Assembly: GCF_021730615.1 (NCBI RefSeq)
Contig: NZ_JAJLMN010000001.1
Coordinates: 5,609,501 to 5,673,500 of the forward strand
From: Lichenibacterium dinghuense
GTDB taxonomy: Bacteria > Pseudomonadota > Alphaproteobacteria > Rhizobiales > Beijerinckiaceae
Length of the DNA stretch: 64,000 bases
Direction of reading: 5' to 3'
Positions 19,361-30,948 of this stretch are shown piece by piece. The position numbers and the translations under genes are program-made. Position 1 is the first letter of the stretch. The number at the start of each line of letters is the position of its first letter. The notes under the pieces are model-generated. The model was not told the DNA's origin. It did not search any database and saw only the letters and a list, made by a program, of their open reading frames with translations.

Positions 19361-20173
19361 ATGACGCCGTCCCGCGACATAGCCCGCCTGATCGAGATCA
19401 TGGCGGCGCTGCGCCACCCGGAGACGGGTTGCTCCTGGGACTTGGCGCAGAGCTTCGCTAGCGTGGCGCCCTACGCCGTCGAGGAAGCCTACGAGGTGGC
19501 GGACGCCGTCGAGCGCGGCGACCGCGAGGACTTGCGCGAGGAACTGGGCGACCTGTTGCTCCAGGTCGTGTTCCAGGCCCGCATCGCCGAGGAGGAAGGC
19601 AGCTTCGACTTCGGCGGCGTCGTCGAGGCCATCACGGCCAAGCTGGTGCGCCGTCACCCGCACATCTTCGGCGACCGGCGCGACCTCACGCCCGCCGAGG
19701 TGAAGGCCGCCTGGGGCCGGATCAAGGCCGAGGAGAAGGCCGAGCGCGAGTGCCGCGCTGGACCGGGGCAGGGCGCACCGGGGCTGCTGAGCCGCGTCGG
19801 GACCGGCATCGCCCCCCTGCCCCGCGCCGTGAAGCTCCAGCGCGTCGCCGGCACGGTCGGCTTCGATTGGAACGACACCCGCGCGGTGCTCGAGAAGATC
19901 CGCGAGGAGGCCGACGAGGTCGAAGCCGCGCTCGGCGACCGCACGGCCGTCGCGGACGAGATCGGCGACCTGCTCTTCGCCGTGGCCAACCTCGCGCGGC
20001 ACGCGGGCGTCGACCCCGAAGTCGCGCTGCACGGCGCGAATCGCAAGTTCGAGCGGCGCTTCGGCCACATCGAGCGGTCACTGGCCTCGCGCGGGTCGAG
20101 CCTGCAGGAGGCCGACCTCGACGCCATGGAGGCGCTGTGGACCGAGGCGAAAGCGCTGGAACGGCAGGCCTGA
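19361..20173 (+). CDS. mazG: Nucleoside triphosphate pyrophosphohydrolase MazG
   Basis: Hydrolyses (d)NTPs to monophosphates, cleaning aberrant nucleotides. The 270 residues contain two tandem MazG domains: VEEAYEVADAVE with REELGDLLLQVVF near residues 35-70, and REEADEVEAAL with ADEIGDLLFAVANL near residues 180-215. Both show the ExxE and ExxD metal positions. ATG 19361 is used; an in-frame GTG at 19355 is an alternative. It is the last plus-strand gene and converges on hflX across a 141-base gap. Confidence 0.95.
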   Translation: MTPSRDIARLIEIMAALRHPETGCSWDLAQSFASVAPYAVEEAYEVADAVERGDREDLREELGDLLLQVVFQARIAEEEGSFDFGGVVEAITAKLVRRHPHIFGDRRDLTPAEVKAAWGRIKAEEKAERECRAGPGQGAPGLLSRVGTGIAPLPRAVKLQRVAGTVGFDWNDTRAVLEKIREEADEVEAALGDRTAVADEIGDLLFAVANLARHAGVDPEVALHGANRKFERRFGHIERSLASRGSSLQEADLDAMEALWTEAKALERQA

Positions 20174-20314
20174 ACAGGTCCAGGGCAGGGCGCCCTTCGG
20201 CGCCGCCGCTCCGGCCTGGATTCTCGGTAGTCCGCACTCTGTCGTATTTGGAGGAGGCGCGAGAGCTGCCCTCGAGGGCTTCGCCCTGCCCCCGACGGGC
20301 TTGGGCAACCCGCC

Positions 20315-21688
20315 TCAGTGCGTCTCGGCCGGGACGCGCTCGGCCTGAGGGAAGCGGTTCTGCACCCGCTCCATGCGCTCCGGCGCCACGCGGACCGTGA
20401 GGTGGATCGTGCCGTCCTCGCCGTCCTGCCGGGCCAGGATCTCGGTGGTCTCGTAGAGCCAGTTCAGGCCGCGCCCGTCGCTCGGGTCGAGATCGACGTG
20501 GAGCGAGGTCGCGTGGGTGGCGAGCCGACGCTCCACCGTGGCGAGGAGGTCGTCGACCCCCTGCCCCGTCAGGGCCGACACCACCGCGGGCCGCTCGTCC
20601 GCACGCTTGTGCGCGGCAGCGTCGAGCGTCGCGGCGAGCCGGTCCTCGTCGAGCAGGTCGGCCTTGTTCCACACCTCGACCACGCGCTCGCGGTCTTCGG
20701 CGTCGACGCCGAGCTCGCGCAGGATCGCCAGCACGTCGGCGCTCTGCGCCTGCGTGTCCTCGTGGGCGACGTCGCGCACGTGCAGGATCACGTCGGCCGA
20801 CACGACCTCCTCCAGCGTCGCCCGAAAGGCGGAGACCAGCATGGTCGGGAGATCGGAAATGAAGCCCACCGTGTCGGACAGGATCACCTTGCCCCGGTGC
20901 GGCAACCGCACGACGCGCAGCGTCGGGTCCAGGGTGGCGAAGACCATGTCGTCGGCCAGCACGGCGGCCTTGGTCAGACGATTGAAGAGCGTGGACTTGC
21001 CGGCGTTGGTGTAGCCGACCAGCGCCACGGTCGGGAACGGCACGTCGACGCGCGTCTTCCGGTTGGTCGCGCGGGTCTGCTTCACGTGGTCGAGGTCCCG
21101 CTCGATCCGCGCCATCCGCTCCTCGATCAGGCGGCGGTCGGTCTCGATCTGCGTCTCGCCGGGCCCGCCGAGGAAGCCGAAGCCGCCGCGCTGGCGCTCC
21201 AGGTGTGTCCAGGATCGCACGAGGCGGGACTTTTGGTAGGCGAGGTGGGCCAGTTCCACCTGTAGCGTCCCCTCCTTGGTGCGCGCGCGCCGACCGAAGA
21301 TCTCCAGGATCAGGCCGGTGCGGTCGATCACCTTGGTGCCGAACGCCTTCTCGAGGTTGCGCTGCTGGACCGGCGACAGGGCGCAGTCCATCACCACGAG
21401 ACCGATCTCCAGTTCCTCGCAGACCTCCGCGAGTTCCTCGACCTTGCCCTTGCCGAGGTAGGTCGAGGGCCGCACGGCTCCGAGGTTGACGATGACGTCG
21501 CGGCGGACGTCGAGGTCGATGGCGTCGCCGAGCGCCACGGCCTCGCCGATGCGCGCCTCGGGCGAGCGCGCCTCGCGCGCGGCAGAGCCCCGCCCGGTCG
21601 GGTAGGGCCCGACCACCAGCGTGCGGGTGGCCTCGGCGGCGGTCTTCTCGACGGCGTCCGTGCCGTCGTCCCCGTGTTTCGACTTCAA
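20315..21688 (-). CDS. hflX: GTPase HflX
   Basis: A ribosome-associated GTPase that can split stalled or stress-inactivated ribosomes. The 457 residues show the HflX N-terminal domain, a glycine-rich linker followed by [14 protein letters not shown], and the GTPase motifs GYTNAGKST (G1), DTVGFI (G3) and NKADL (G4). It lies directly downstream of hfq on the minus strand, with 43 bases between, the usual hfq-hflX pairing. It is convergent with mazG. Confidence 0.96.
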   Translation of the reverse strand: MKSKHGDDGTDAVEKTAAEATRTLVVGPYPTGRGSAAREARSPEARIGEAVALGDAIDLDVRRDVIVNLGAVRPSTYLGKGKVEELAEVCEELEIGLVVMDCALSPVQQRNLEKAFGTKVIDRTGLILEIFGRRARTKEGTLQVELAHLAYQKSRLVRSWTHLERQRGGFGFLGGPGETQIETDRRLIEERMARIERDLDHVKQTRATNRKTRVDVPFPTVALVGYTNAGKSTLFNRLTKAAVLADDMVFATLDPTLRVVRLPHRGKVILSDTVGFISDLPTMLVSAFRATLEEVVSADVILHVRDVAHEDTQAQSADVLAILRELGVDAEDRERVVEVWNKADLLDEDRLAATLDAAAHKRADERPAVVSALTGQGVDDLLATVERRLATHATSLHVDLDPSDGRGLNWLYETTEILARQDGEDGTIHLTVRVAPERMERVQNRFPQAERVPAETH

Positions 21689-21731
21689 TCGCGTGTCCCG
21701 ATGGCTCGTCCGATGCCGCCGGGGACCGCGC

Positions 21732-22019
21732 TCACCGCAGGCGTTCGGCGGCCGGGGCGGCGGCGGCCGCGGCGGCCGGCACGTCCTCGGGCGACTCGAA
21801 CATCTGGATGGGCTGTCCCGGCATCACGGTCGATATGGCGTGTTTGTAGACCAGTTGCGAGTGGCCGTCCCGGCGCAGGAGGACGCAGAAATTGTCGAAC
21901 CACGTCACCACACCCTGCAGCTTGACCCCGTTGACCAGGAAGATGGTGAGGGGGACCTTGTTCTTGCGCACGTAGTTGAGGAACGTGTCCTGCAGGTTCT
22001 GTGTTCGTTCAGCCGCCAT
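21732..22019 (-). CDS. hfq: RNA chaperone Hfq
   Basis: A hexameric Sm-like protein that pairs small RNAs with mRNAs. The 95 residues contain the Sm1 region ([19 protein letters not shown]), the Sm2 signature YKHAISTV, and a short alanine-rich tail. ATG 22019 is chosen because it gives the conserved [10 protein letters not shown] start and has an AGGA ribosome-binding sequence; a GTG at 22031 would add four residues. A promoter candidate lies at 22217-22246. Hfq in this group influences nitrogen control, and ntrX lies just upstream. Confidence 0.97.
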   Translation of the reverse strand: MAAERTQNLQDTFLNYVRKNKVPLTIFLVNGVKLQGVVTWFDNFCVLLRRDGHSQLVYKHAISTVMPGQPIQMFESPEDVPAAAAAAAPAAERLR

Positions 22020-22216
22020 GGTCCTGTCCACTGCTCGTCGCCGCTTGTTCGCGGTCTCGATGCCGCGGCCTCGCCCCCGCGCGACGGATCCGTCCTCGGC
22101 CCGTCAAGGCGTCGTCCGGGCGTTCCCGCGGGTGAGGTCGCGCCCGCGCCCCGTCGCCCCGAGGGCGCGCCGCGCGGGCCGCCCGATCCGTCGCCGGGCC
22201 GCCTGCATCCCGCCGC

Positions 22217-22246
22217 ATTAGAGGCAGGAACAAGCAGAAGTCGCAA
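22217..22246 (-). promoter_or_regulatory. Candidate promoter for hfq-hflX
   Basis: On the minus strand TTGCGA (22241-22246), an 18-base spacer and TCTAAT (22217-22222) resemble a housekeeping promoter, with 4 of 6 and 5 of 6 consensus matches. The predicted start leaves a leader of about 190 bases before hfq. Pattern match only. Confidence 0.45.
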
Positions 22247-22272
22247 GCGGGATTTCCCTCGCGTCCCCCGGA

Positions 22273-23640
22273 TCAGTCGATGGCGAGGGACTTCAGCTTC
22301 CGATGCAGGGCCGAGCGCTCCATGCCGATGAACTCGGCCGTGCGCGAGATGTTGCCGCCGAAGCGGCTGATCTGGGCGACGAGGTACTCGCGCTCGAACA
22401 CCTCGCGGGCTTCGCGCAGCGGCAGGCTCATCAGCTTCTCGCCCCCTGCCCCGTTGGGCGTCGCCGGCACCAGCGCGCCGATCTCGGAGGGGAGCATGTC
22501 GGCGGTGATCTCGGCCTCGGGGTCTCCGGTCGCCAAGATCATCAGCCGCTCGACGTTGTTGCGGAGCTGCCGGATGTTGCCGGGCCAGTCGTGCGACTGC
22601 AGCACTGCCATGGCGTCCGCCCCGATCCGGCGCTTGGGCAGCCCGGTGTTGGCCGACACCTGATCCATGAAGAAGGCGACGAGCTCGGGGATGTCGTCGC
22701 GGCGCTCCGACAGCGCCGGCACCCGCACCGGCACCACGGCGAGGCGGTGGAACAGGTCCTCGCGGAAGTGGCCCTCCGCGATCAGCGCCGGCAGGTCGCG
22801 GGCGGTCGAGGAGATGATGCGGACGTCGACGTGGACGCGCGCCGTGCCGCCGACGCGCTGGAAGTTCTGGTCCACCAGGACGCGCAGGATGCGGCTCTGG
22901 GTTTCGCGGGGCATGTCCGCGACCTCGTCGATGAAGAGCGTGCCGCCGTGCGCCTCCTCCAGCGCGCCGACCTTGCGGCCGCGCCCGTCCGCCCCTTCGA
23001 CGCCGAACAGCTCCGTCTCCATGGCCTCGGGCAGCATGGTGGCGGCGTTGATGACCACGAAGGGGGAGGCCGCGCGGCTGGACCCGGCGTGCACCATGCG
23101 GGCTGCCAGCTCCTTGCCGGTGCCGGGCGCGCCCGCGATCAGCACGCGGGAGTTGGCCGGCCCGACCTTGTCGATCACCTGGCGGAGCTGGTTGGCGCTG
23201 GTCGAGCGGCCCACCACGCGGTCCGTCGTGAGCGAGCGCGTCTTCAGCTCGACGTTCTCGCGCCTCAGCCGCGACGTTTCGAGCGCCCGCTCGGCCACCA
23301 GAACCAGCCGGTCGGCCTTGAAGGGCTTCTCGATGAAGTCGTAGGCGCCCATCTTGATCGCGGAGACGGCCGTCTCGATGTTGCCGTGGCCCGAGATCAT
23401 CACCACCGGCAGCGTCGGGTGCTGCTCCTTGATGATCTCCAGCAGCTGCAGCCCGTCGAGACGCGAGCCCTGCAGCCAGATGTCCAGGAACATCAGGTGG
23501 GGCCGCCGCGCCGCGAGCAGGGCCAGGGCGTCGTCGGCGTCCTTGGCGACGCGCGTGCCGTGGCCCTCGTCCGACAGGATGCCGGAAACGATGTCGCGGA
23601 TGTCGGCTTCGTCGTCGACGATGAGGATATCCGTGGCCAT
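22273..23640 (-). CDS. ntrX: Response regulator NtrX, lacking the GAFTGA loop
   Basis: Response regulator of the NtrY/NtrX pair, involved in nitrogen, redox and envelope control. The 455 residues consist of a receiver domain (phospho-acceptor Asp53 in MFLDIWL), an AAA+ domain (Walker A AGAPGTGKE, Walker B GGTLFIDEV) and a C-terminal Fis-type helix-turn-helix (NISRTAEFIGMERSALHRKLK). The sigma-54-contacting GAFTGA loop is absent: the segment after ELFG reads VEGADGRGRKVGALEEA (residues 214-230). It therefore probably does not activate sigma-54 polymerase. Six bases separate it from ntrY upstream. Confidence 0.96.
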   Translation of the reverse strand: MATDILIVDDEADIRDIVSGILSDEGHGTRVAKDADDALALLAARRPHLMFLDIWLQGSRLDGLQLLEIIKEQHPTLPVVMISGHGNIETAVSAIKMGAYDFIEKPFKADRLVLVAERALETSRLRRENVELKTRSLTTDRVVGRSTSANQLRQVIDKVGPANSRVLIAGAPGTGKELAARMVHAGSSRAASPFVVINAATMLPEAMETELFGVEGADGRGRKVGALEEAHGGTLFIDEVADMPRETQSRILRVLVDQNFQRVGGTARVHVDVRIISSTARDLPALIAEGHFREDLFHRLAVVPVRVPALSERRDDIPELVAFFMDQVSANTGLPKRRIGADAMAVLQSHDWPGNIRQLRNNVERLMILATGDPEAEITADMLPSEIGALVPATPNGAGGEKLMSLPLREAREVFEREYLVAQISRFGGNISRTAEFIGMERSALHRKLKSLAID

Positions 23641-23646
23641 GGCGGG

Positions 23647-25923
23647 TCAGGCTTTCTCGGTGAGGGGGCCCGGCGCCGCGTCGACGCCGGTGGTGGCGTC
23701 GGCGCGGGCCGGCGCGTCGATGGGGAAATGCATCCGCACCCGGGCGCCGCGGCCGCCGGGCGCGTCGAGCAGTTCGATGCCGCCGCCGTGATCTTCCAGG
23801 ATCTTGGCCACGATGGCGAGGCCGAGCCCGGTGCCCTCGGCCCGCGTGGTCATATAGGGCTCCAGCAGGCGCTGGCGGTTCTCGGTCGGGAAGCCCTTGC
23901 CGTTGTCGACCACGTCGATGACGGCCTGCCCGTCGGGCGCGCGGTGGAGCGACACGGCGATCCGGCCCTGCTCCCGGTCCTCGGGCGGCAGGGTCGCCAT
24001 GTGGGCGGCCACGCCCTCGGTCGCGTTCTTGACGATGTTGGTCAGGGCCTGGCTGAGGAGCCGACGGTCGAAGCGGGCGATCAGCGGCGCCGAGGGCAGG
24101 TCCTCGTCGAGCACGACCTCCGGGTTGCCGACGCGCATCAGGAAGGCCACCTGCCCGAGGCATTTGGCGAGGTCGTCCTCGGCCAGCAGGGCCTTTGGCA
24201 TGCGGGCGAAGGACGAGAACTCGTCCACCATCCGCTTCATGTCGTCGACCTGGCGGATGATCGTGTCGGTGCACTGGTCGAAGACGTCGCGGCCCTCGGT
24301 GATGACCTTGCTGTAGCGCCGCTTCAGCCGCTCGGCGGAGAGCTGGATCGGCGTCAGCGGGTTCTTGATCTCGTGGGCGATGCGGCGCGCAACGTCGGCC
24401 CAGGCCGAGGTCCGCTGGGCTGACACGAGGTCGGTGATGTCGTCGAGCGTGACCACGGAGTTGCGCTCGGCTTTCCCGGACAGCTCGCTGGCCACGCGCA
24501 CGTTGAAGGTCCGCTCCCGGCCCGCGCGGGTCAGCGTCACCTGTCCCTGCTGGAGGCGGGGGCGGCCGCCGCGCTCCGCGAGGATCGGGCCGAGCTCCGG
24601 CACCGCCTCGCCGAGCGCCCGGCCCACCGCGGGCGTGCCTGCGGTTTCGACGAGCTTCTGCGCGGAAGCGTTCAGCACCGTCATGTCGCCCCTGGCGTCG
24701 ATGCCGATCACGGCCGCCGGCACGCCGGACAGCACCGCCTCGGTGAAGAGGCGGCGCGCGTCGATGGTTTCGCGCGCCGCGATCAGCCGGTTCTGCTGGA
24801 GCCGCAGGTCAGCGATCATCTTGTTGAAGGTTTCGCCGAGCCGCGCGAGGTCGCCTTCCGAGCGGCGGATCGGCACCTGGACGTAGAGGTTGCCGGAGGA
24901 CACCTGGTCGGTCGCGTCGATGAGGCGGCGGATCGGCGCCACCAGCAGGTTGGCGAAGGACAGCCCGAGCCAGATCGCCGACAGCAGCATGATGGCGGCG
25001 AGCAGGCCGAACATGACGATGAAGGCGAACTGGATCGACTGCCGGTAGTTGTCGAAGGTCGCGAAGGCGCGGGTGATCTCCTCGGCGTGCTGCTGGAAGC
25101 CGATGGTGAAGGGGTCGAGCGGCCGCGCGACGTAGAGGAAGCCGTTGTCGAAGCTCGGCAGGTAGCGCAGAGCCACGAAGGTGCGGGCGTTGTCGACATG
25201 GTAGCAGATCTGCTCGCCGCGGCGGACGCCTTCGAGCACCTCCGCGTTCGGTATGACCACTTGGGGCGGCTTGCCGGTGTCGACCTTCTCGACCACGGTC
25301 CCGCTCGGCGCCATGATCACGGCCGTGGTGAAGCCGAGCGACTGGACGCGCGAGTCGAAAAAGTTTTGGAAGAAGCTGCGGTTGCCGTAGCCGACCCGCG
25401 CGCGGGCGAGGTCGAGCGCCGCGAGATCCGCGTCGCGCTGCAGCGAGTCGCACTGCTTGGAGCGGATCAGCTTCCCGGCGTTCGTGGTCTCGCCGATGAA
25501 GCTGCCGACCTGATCCATGAACCCGGGGTAGAGGCCCCGCTCCAGCGCCACACCCCCGACGATGGCCATGATGACGCCCGGGACGAGCGCCGTGATGGTG
25601 AACAGGCCCACGATGTAGGCGTGCAGCCGCGCGCCCGCCTGCTTGGCCCGCCAAGCCGCGAGCAGCTTCCAAGCTTCCCGCGCCACCAGGGCGCAGAGCA
25701 CGAGGGCGATCAGCCCGTCCGCCACGAAGACGTCGAGCACCACCGGCCCCTTCGGGGGATCGGTCGGGATGGTGGAGGTGTAGCTCGTGAAGACCGCGAA
25801 GCTCGCGAGCGCCGCCACGAGCGAGAGGGCCACCACGATGGGCGCGATGCGCAGGTTGAACCGCCTGTCATCCCGCTTGATCGACGCGTGGTCGAGGCCG
25901 TCCCTGCCCGTCGATTCCGTCAA
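23647..25923 (-). CDS. ntrY: Sensor histidine kinase NtrY
   Basis: A membrane sensor kinase for NtrX. The 758 residues begin with three membrane segments in the first 130 residues, a periplasmic loop, another membrane segment near 305-330, a HAMP linker (PIRRLIDATDQVSSGNLYV), a PAS domain, the H-box [17 protein letters not shown] and an ATPase domain (N-box NIVKNATEGV, G-boxes DNGKGFP and GTGLGLAIV). This architecture is diagnostic of NtrY. The gap to ntrC (25924-26077) contains TATAAA on the minus strand at 26009-26014, a possible -10 box without a good -35. Confidence 0.96.
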   Translation of the reverse strand: MTESTGRDGLDHASIKRDDRRFNLRIAPIVVALSLVAALASFAVFTSYTSTIPTDPPKGPVVLDVFVADGLIALVLCALVAREAWKLLAAWRAKQAGARLHAYIVGLFTITALVPGVIMAIVGGVALERGLYPGFMDQVGSFIGETTNAGKLIRSKQCDSLQRDADLAALDLARARVGYGNRSFFQNFFDSRVQSLGFTTAVIMAPSGTVVEKVDTGKPPQVVIPNAEVLEGVRRGEQICYHVDNARTFVALRYLPSFDNGFLYVARPLDPFTIGFQQHAEEITRAFATFDNYRQSIQFAFIVMFGLLAAIMLLSAIWLGLSFANLLVAPIRRLIDATDQVSSGNLYVQVPIRRSEGDLARLGETFNKMIADLRLQQNRLIAARETIDARRLFTEAVLSGVPAAVIGIDARGDMTVLNASAQKLVETAGTPAVGRALGEAVPELGPILAERGGRPRLQQGQVTLTRAGRERTFNVRVASELSGKAERNSVVTLDDITDLVSAQRTSAWADVARRIAHEIKNPLTPIQLSAERLKRRYSKVITEGRDVFDQCTDTIIRQVDDMKRMVDEFSSFARMPKALLAEDDLAKCLGQVAFLMRVGNPEVVLDEDLPSAPLIARFDRRLLSQALTNIVKNATEGVAAHMATLPPEDREQGRIAVSLHRAPDGQAVIDVVDNGKGFPTENRQRLLEPYMTTRAEGTGLGLAIVAKILEDHGGGIELLDAPGGRGARVRMHFPIDAPARADATTGVDAAPGPLTEKA

Positions 25924-26077
25924 GCGCGTCCATCCATCGATCGGCCGTGCCGAGCGCTCTCGCCGCCCGTCCCCGCCGCGCTGCCGTGCCGGGCCGAGGC
26001 CCGTTGCATTTATACAGCACTGTTGCCGGATTGCAGCGAATTCAGGGCGCGAGGGCCCAGGCGGATCGGGACGGGGT

Positions 26078-27562
<1,485 letters not shown>

Positions 27563-27597
27563 CGCCGGTACTTCCCTTTACGCTGTGCGCCGCGAGC

Positions 27598-28743
27598 TCA
27601 CGCTTCGCCGCCACCCCGTCCGTCGCGCGCGGCGAACATGGGCAGGAGGACGCGGAAGGTCGTGCGGCGCGGATAGGACTCGCATTCCACGGTCCCGCCG
27701 TGGTCGCCGATCACCTTGGCCACCAGTGCAAGTCCAAGGCCAGTTCCGGACGATTTCGTCGTCACGAAGGGGTCGAACAGATGCGCGGCGATGTCGGACG
27801 GCACGCCGGGGCCGTTGTCCCGCACGCAGAACTCGAGTGGAAGGCTGACCGGCGTCGGCGACCCCGGCGTGCGCAGCCGCACCCCGGGCCGGAAGGCCGT
27901 GGTCAGCTCGATCGTGCCGTCGATCGTGTCGGGGCCGAGGGCCTCGGCGGCGTTCTTGACGAGGTTGAGGAACACCTGGACCAGCTGGTCGCGGTTGCCG
28001 AAGACCGGCGGCAGCGACGGATCGTAGGTTTCGGCGAAGCGGATGTGGCGCGCGAAGCCGGCCTGCGCCACGCGCTTCACGTGGTCGAGCACGGCGTGGA
28101 TGTTGACGCTCTCGCGCTCGATGGGCCGGAGGTCTGAGAAGGCCTCCATGCGGTCGACCAGCTTCACGATGCGGTCGGTCTCCTCACAGATGAGGCTCGT
28201 CAGCGCGCGGTCCTCGTCGCCCACCGCGGTTTCCAGGAGCTGGGCCGCGCCGCGGATGCCGGACAGCGGGTTCTTGATCTCGTGAGCCAGCATGGCCGCA
28301 AGGGCAGAAACCGAGCGCGCTGCTCCTCGATGGGTCAGCTGCCTGTCGAATTTTGCGGCAATCGACCGTTCCTGCAGCAGGATCATCACGCGGCCGCGCG
28401 GCTCCCCCATCGGGCTGACGTGGATGTCGACCACGCGGTCGGGGCCGAGCTTGGGGTTGCCGAGGTCGACCTGGTATTCGTTCAGCGCCGCGCCGCGCTT
28501 CACCGCCTGGTCGAGCAGCGCCAGCAGCGGCGACGCGAAGGGCACGACGTCGCCGAGGCGGTGGCGCCTGAGCACCGCGCGGCTCATGTCGAAGAAGGAT
28601 TCGGCGGCCGCGTTGGCCTCGACGATGGCGCCGTCGGCCTCGACCGTCAGCACGGCGTGCGGCAGGAGGTTCAGCACGTCGCCGGCCTGGGCAAAGCCGC
28701 CGTGGGCGCGGGGATCCGGCGACCTCGGTTCGGGCGTGGTCAT
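27598..28743 (-). CDS. ntrB: Nitrogen sensor kinase/phosphatase NtrB
   Basis: A cytoplasmic histidine kinase that phosphorylates or dephosphorylates NtrC, normally under PII control. The 381 residues have a PAS domain (residues 20-130), the H-box [16 protein letters not shown] and an ATPase domain (N-box [26 protein letters not shown]). No membrane segments are seen. ATG 28743 overlaps the dusB stop by four bases; the longer open frame upstream is a shadow of dusB. Confidence 0.96.
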   Translation of the reverse strand: MTTPEPRSPDPRAHGGFAQAGDVLNLLPHAVLTVEADGAIVEANAAAESFFDMSRAVLRRHRLGDVVPFASPLLALLDQAVKRGAALNEYQVDLGNPKLGPDRVVDIHVSPMGEPRGRVMILLQERSIAAKFDRQLTHRGAARSVSALAAMLAHEIKNPLSGIRGAAQLLETAVGDEDRALTSLICEETDRIVKLVDRMEAFSDLRPIERESVNIHAVLDHVKRVAQAGFARHIRFAETYDPSLPPVFGNRDQLVQVFLNLVKNAAEALGPDTIDGTIELTTAFRPGVRLRTPGSPTPVSLPLEFCVRDNGPGVPSDIAAHLFDPFVTTKSSGTGLGLALVAKVIGDHGGTVECESYPRRTTFRVLLPMFAARDGRGGGEA

Positions 28744-29810
28744 GCGGCGATGTCCAGGTCGGCATTCAGGTCGAACAGCTCGGCCAGCATACGGCGCGTC
28801 GCCCGGTGGTCGCCGCTGGTCGCCATCGCGGCCCGCAGCGTCCCGCAGGCGGCCGCCGCGCCGGGGTCGCCCCGCAGCTCGGCCGCGCGGTGCTCCGCGT
28901 AGGCGACGAGGTGCTTGCGGGCGTGCCGGTTGCCGTTCTCGGGGCCGAAACACGCGACGAGCGCATCGAAGTGCTCCAGCGCCGCGTCGCGTCGATCGAC
29001 GAGGCACGGCATCGTCCAGGCCTCGCCGCGCAGCGCCGCCGCGATCTCGCCGACGAGCCAGGGGCGCCCGACCGCAGCCCGGCCGACCATCACGGCGTCG
29101 GCGCCCGACGCGCGCAGCATGGCGCGCGCGTCGGCCACGGAGGCGCAGTCGCCGTTGACCACCACGGGGATCGACACGGCGCGCTTGACGGCCGCCACCG
29201 CGGCCCAGTCGGCTCGGCCCTTGTAGAACTGCTGGCGCGTGCGGCCGTGAACGGTGACGAGCGCGACGCCCTCGGCCTCGGCCCGGCGCGCGAGCTCCGG
29301 CGCGTTGCGGGCCGCGTCGTCCCAGCCGAGCCGCATCTTGACGGTGACCGGCACCGTCACCGCGGCCACCGTCGCGCGGATCAACTCCACGGCGGCGTCG
29401 AGGTCCCGCATCAGCGCGGAGCCGGCGAGGCCGCCCGTCACCTTCTTGGCGGGGCAGCCCATGTTGATGTCGACCGCTACGGCGCCCCCTTCCGCCGCGG
29501 CGCGGGCGCCCTCGGCCAGCGCCTCGGCGCGACAGCCCGCGATCTGCACCACGTGGGGGTCGAGCCCGGCGCCGGCGGCCCGCGCGAGGCTCGCCGCCTC
29601 CCCGCGCGCCAGATGATCCCCGACCACCATCTCGGACACGGTGAGGGACGCGCCGAAGCGCTGTGCGGCGCGGCGCATGCCGAGATCGGTGACGCCGGCC
29701 ATCGGCGCCAGGAGCGCGCGGCCGCTCAGCGTGCGCGGCCCGAGGCGGATCGGCGCTCCATCGTGCCCCGCGATCGTTCGATCGGCGGCCGCGTCGGCGG
29801 GTGATGTCAT
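28740..29810 (-). CDS. dusB: tRNA-dihydrouridine synthase DusB
   Basis: An FMN-dependent enzyme reducing uridine to dihydrouridine in tRNA. The 356 residues show [10 protein letters not shown] at the N-terminus, the catalytic-cysteine motif [32 protein letters not shown] and NGDCAS. ATG 29810 ([11 protein letters not shown]) is chosen just before the conserved core. As in many alphaproteobacteria and in E. coli dusB-fis, it is the first gene of an operon with a DNA-binding regulator, here ntrB-ntrC. A promoter candidate lies 76 bases upstream. Confidence 0.95.
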   Translation of the reverse strand: MTSPADAAADRTIAGHDGAPIRLGPRTLSGRALLAPMAGVTDLGMRRAAQRFGASLTVSEMVVGDHLARGEAASLARAAGAGLDPHVVQIAGCRAEALAEGARAAAEGGAVAVDINMGCPAKKVTGGLAGSALMRDLDAAVELIRATVAAVTVPVTVKMRLGWDDAARNAPELARRAEAEGVALVTVHGRTRQQFYKGRADWAAVAAVKRAVSIPVVVNGDCASVADARAMLRASGADAVMVGRAAVGRPWLVGEIAAALRGEAWTMPCLVDRRDAALEHFDALVACFGPENGNRHARKHLVAYAEHRAAELRGDPGAAAACGTLRAAMATSGDHRATRRMLAELFDLNADLDIAA

Positions 29811-29885
29811 CGTGGTCCGGCACCCGGCGCGCCCGCGACCGCGGGAGGCGGTGCCGCTTCGCGCGCCAATCGAAGAACTGCTCAC

Positions 29886-29913
29886 ATCATAATCATCGGG
29901 CGCACGACGGCAA
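29886..29913 (-). promoter_or_regulatory. Candidate promoter for dusB-ntrBC
   Basis: On the minus strand TTGCCG (29908-29913), a 16-base spacer and TATGAT (29886-29891) give a housekeeping-type promoter, with 5 of 6 matches in the -10. It lies in the only gap of the minus-strand run upstream of dusB, leaving a leader of about 70 bases. Confidence 0.5.
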
Positions 29914-29947
29914 CTCCACCGATCCGCGGGGCAGATCCGACCATCGT

Positions 29948-30700
29948 TCAGAACGGTGGCACGGTTCCGGGCAGCCACCGCCCGCGCATCCACCGCCGCG
30001 CGACCGCTTCGACGCGTCGAGCGTAGTCCGGGAGGACGGGACCGAGGAGCGGAAGCTCCATCGCTTCCGCCATGTCCGAGACGCCGCGGGGATCGATGTC
30101 CCGCCTGGCCGCGGCGGCGTGCCGGGCGATCTCCAATTCCTGTCCCCAGAAATAGACGGCGTCGGCTCGCACGTTGGCCTGCATGCGTCGGACCTCTTCG
30201 ACGCGCCCGTCCGACACCAACGGCAGCCATATATCGGGCATCAGCAGGTCCACGCGCGCGCGGGCCGTCCACGCATAGGCGTCGCCGTGCTCGATCCGGA
30301 CCTTGTCGCGGGCGTGGTCCGGAAGCTGTGCGAAGACGGCGAGGTCGCGATGCAGGTCCAGCACGTCCTCGTCGCGCTCGACCACGGTCACGGCGGTCAC
30401 CTCCGGTCGGAGCGCGCAGGCGGCCGCGGCCCAACCCATCCCGAGCCCGAAGATAAGGACGTGGCCGCGAGCGTGGCGGACGCCGATCTCCTGGCTCTCG
30501 ATCTCGAGCGGCGTGGTCGACATCCACGTTTTCCCGCCGCGCATGAGGGCGGCCATGCCCCGCACGAGGCTCGGCGGAGACCAGTATCCGGGGCAGAGCA
30601 CGGCCTCCACGATCCGGAGATCCCAGGCGCCCCGGCGCATCGGCCTGTAGACGGGCACGAAAAGGTCGGTCTGGAAGAAGGGCAGGTCCGGTGCGGTCAT
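29948..30700 (-). CDS. Putative class I SAM-dependent methyltransferase-like protein
   Basis: A 250-residue protein with a Rossmann-type core: VLIFGLGMGWAAAACAL matches motif I of class I methyltransferases and spermidine synthases, followed by VTVVERDEDVLDL, where the acidic residue would bind the ligand ribose. A tryptophan- and proline-rich N-terminal region (residues 10-70) precedes it. The start is taken at ATG 30700 (MTAPDLPFFQTD); the frame stays open to 30928 but with low-complexity residues. It lies between dusB and the divergent ispDF. I do not recognise its substrate; spermidine-synthase-like or methyltransferase activity are both possible. Confidence 0.7.
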   Translation of the reverse strand: MTAPDLPFFQTDLFVPVYRPMRRGAWDLRIVEAVLCPGYWSPPSLVRGMAALMRGGKTWMSTTPLEIESQEIGVRHARGHVLIFGLGMGWAAAACALRPEVTAVTVVERDEDVLDLHRDLAVFAQLPDHARDKVRIEHGDAYAWTARARVDLLMPDIWLPLVSDGRVEEVRRMQANVRADAVYFWGQELEIARHAAAARRDIDPRGVSDMAEAMELPLLGPVLPDYARRVEAVARRWMRGRWLPGTVPPF

Positions 30701-30948
30701 CGCGGGCCCTTTCTGTCCGACGCCGCGCGCCGGTCGTTGCGGTGCGGATCGCGGCGCAGGGATGCGCGATCGGGGATTGTGGCGGACCGGATCGGGTCTG
30801 GATCCCGGTCGGGAGTCAAGGGCCTGCCTCGACTCAGGCAGCGGTGGACGAGAAGCGGCCGTCCCGGCCCGGGAGGCCCACCGCCGTTTGACGGCGCGGC
30901 CGAAAGGCTGGAGATAGAACCGCTTCAAAGAGGAGCCGCGACGGGTCT

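Noticed and set aside
25924-26077. Sigma-54 promoter or NtrC-binding site between ntrC and ntrY
   Set aside because: Repeated TTGC words occur, but no TGGCAC-N5-TTGC arrangement or paired NtrC half-sites could be found on either strand.
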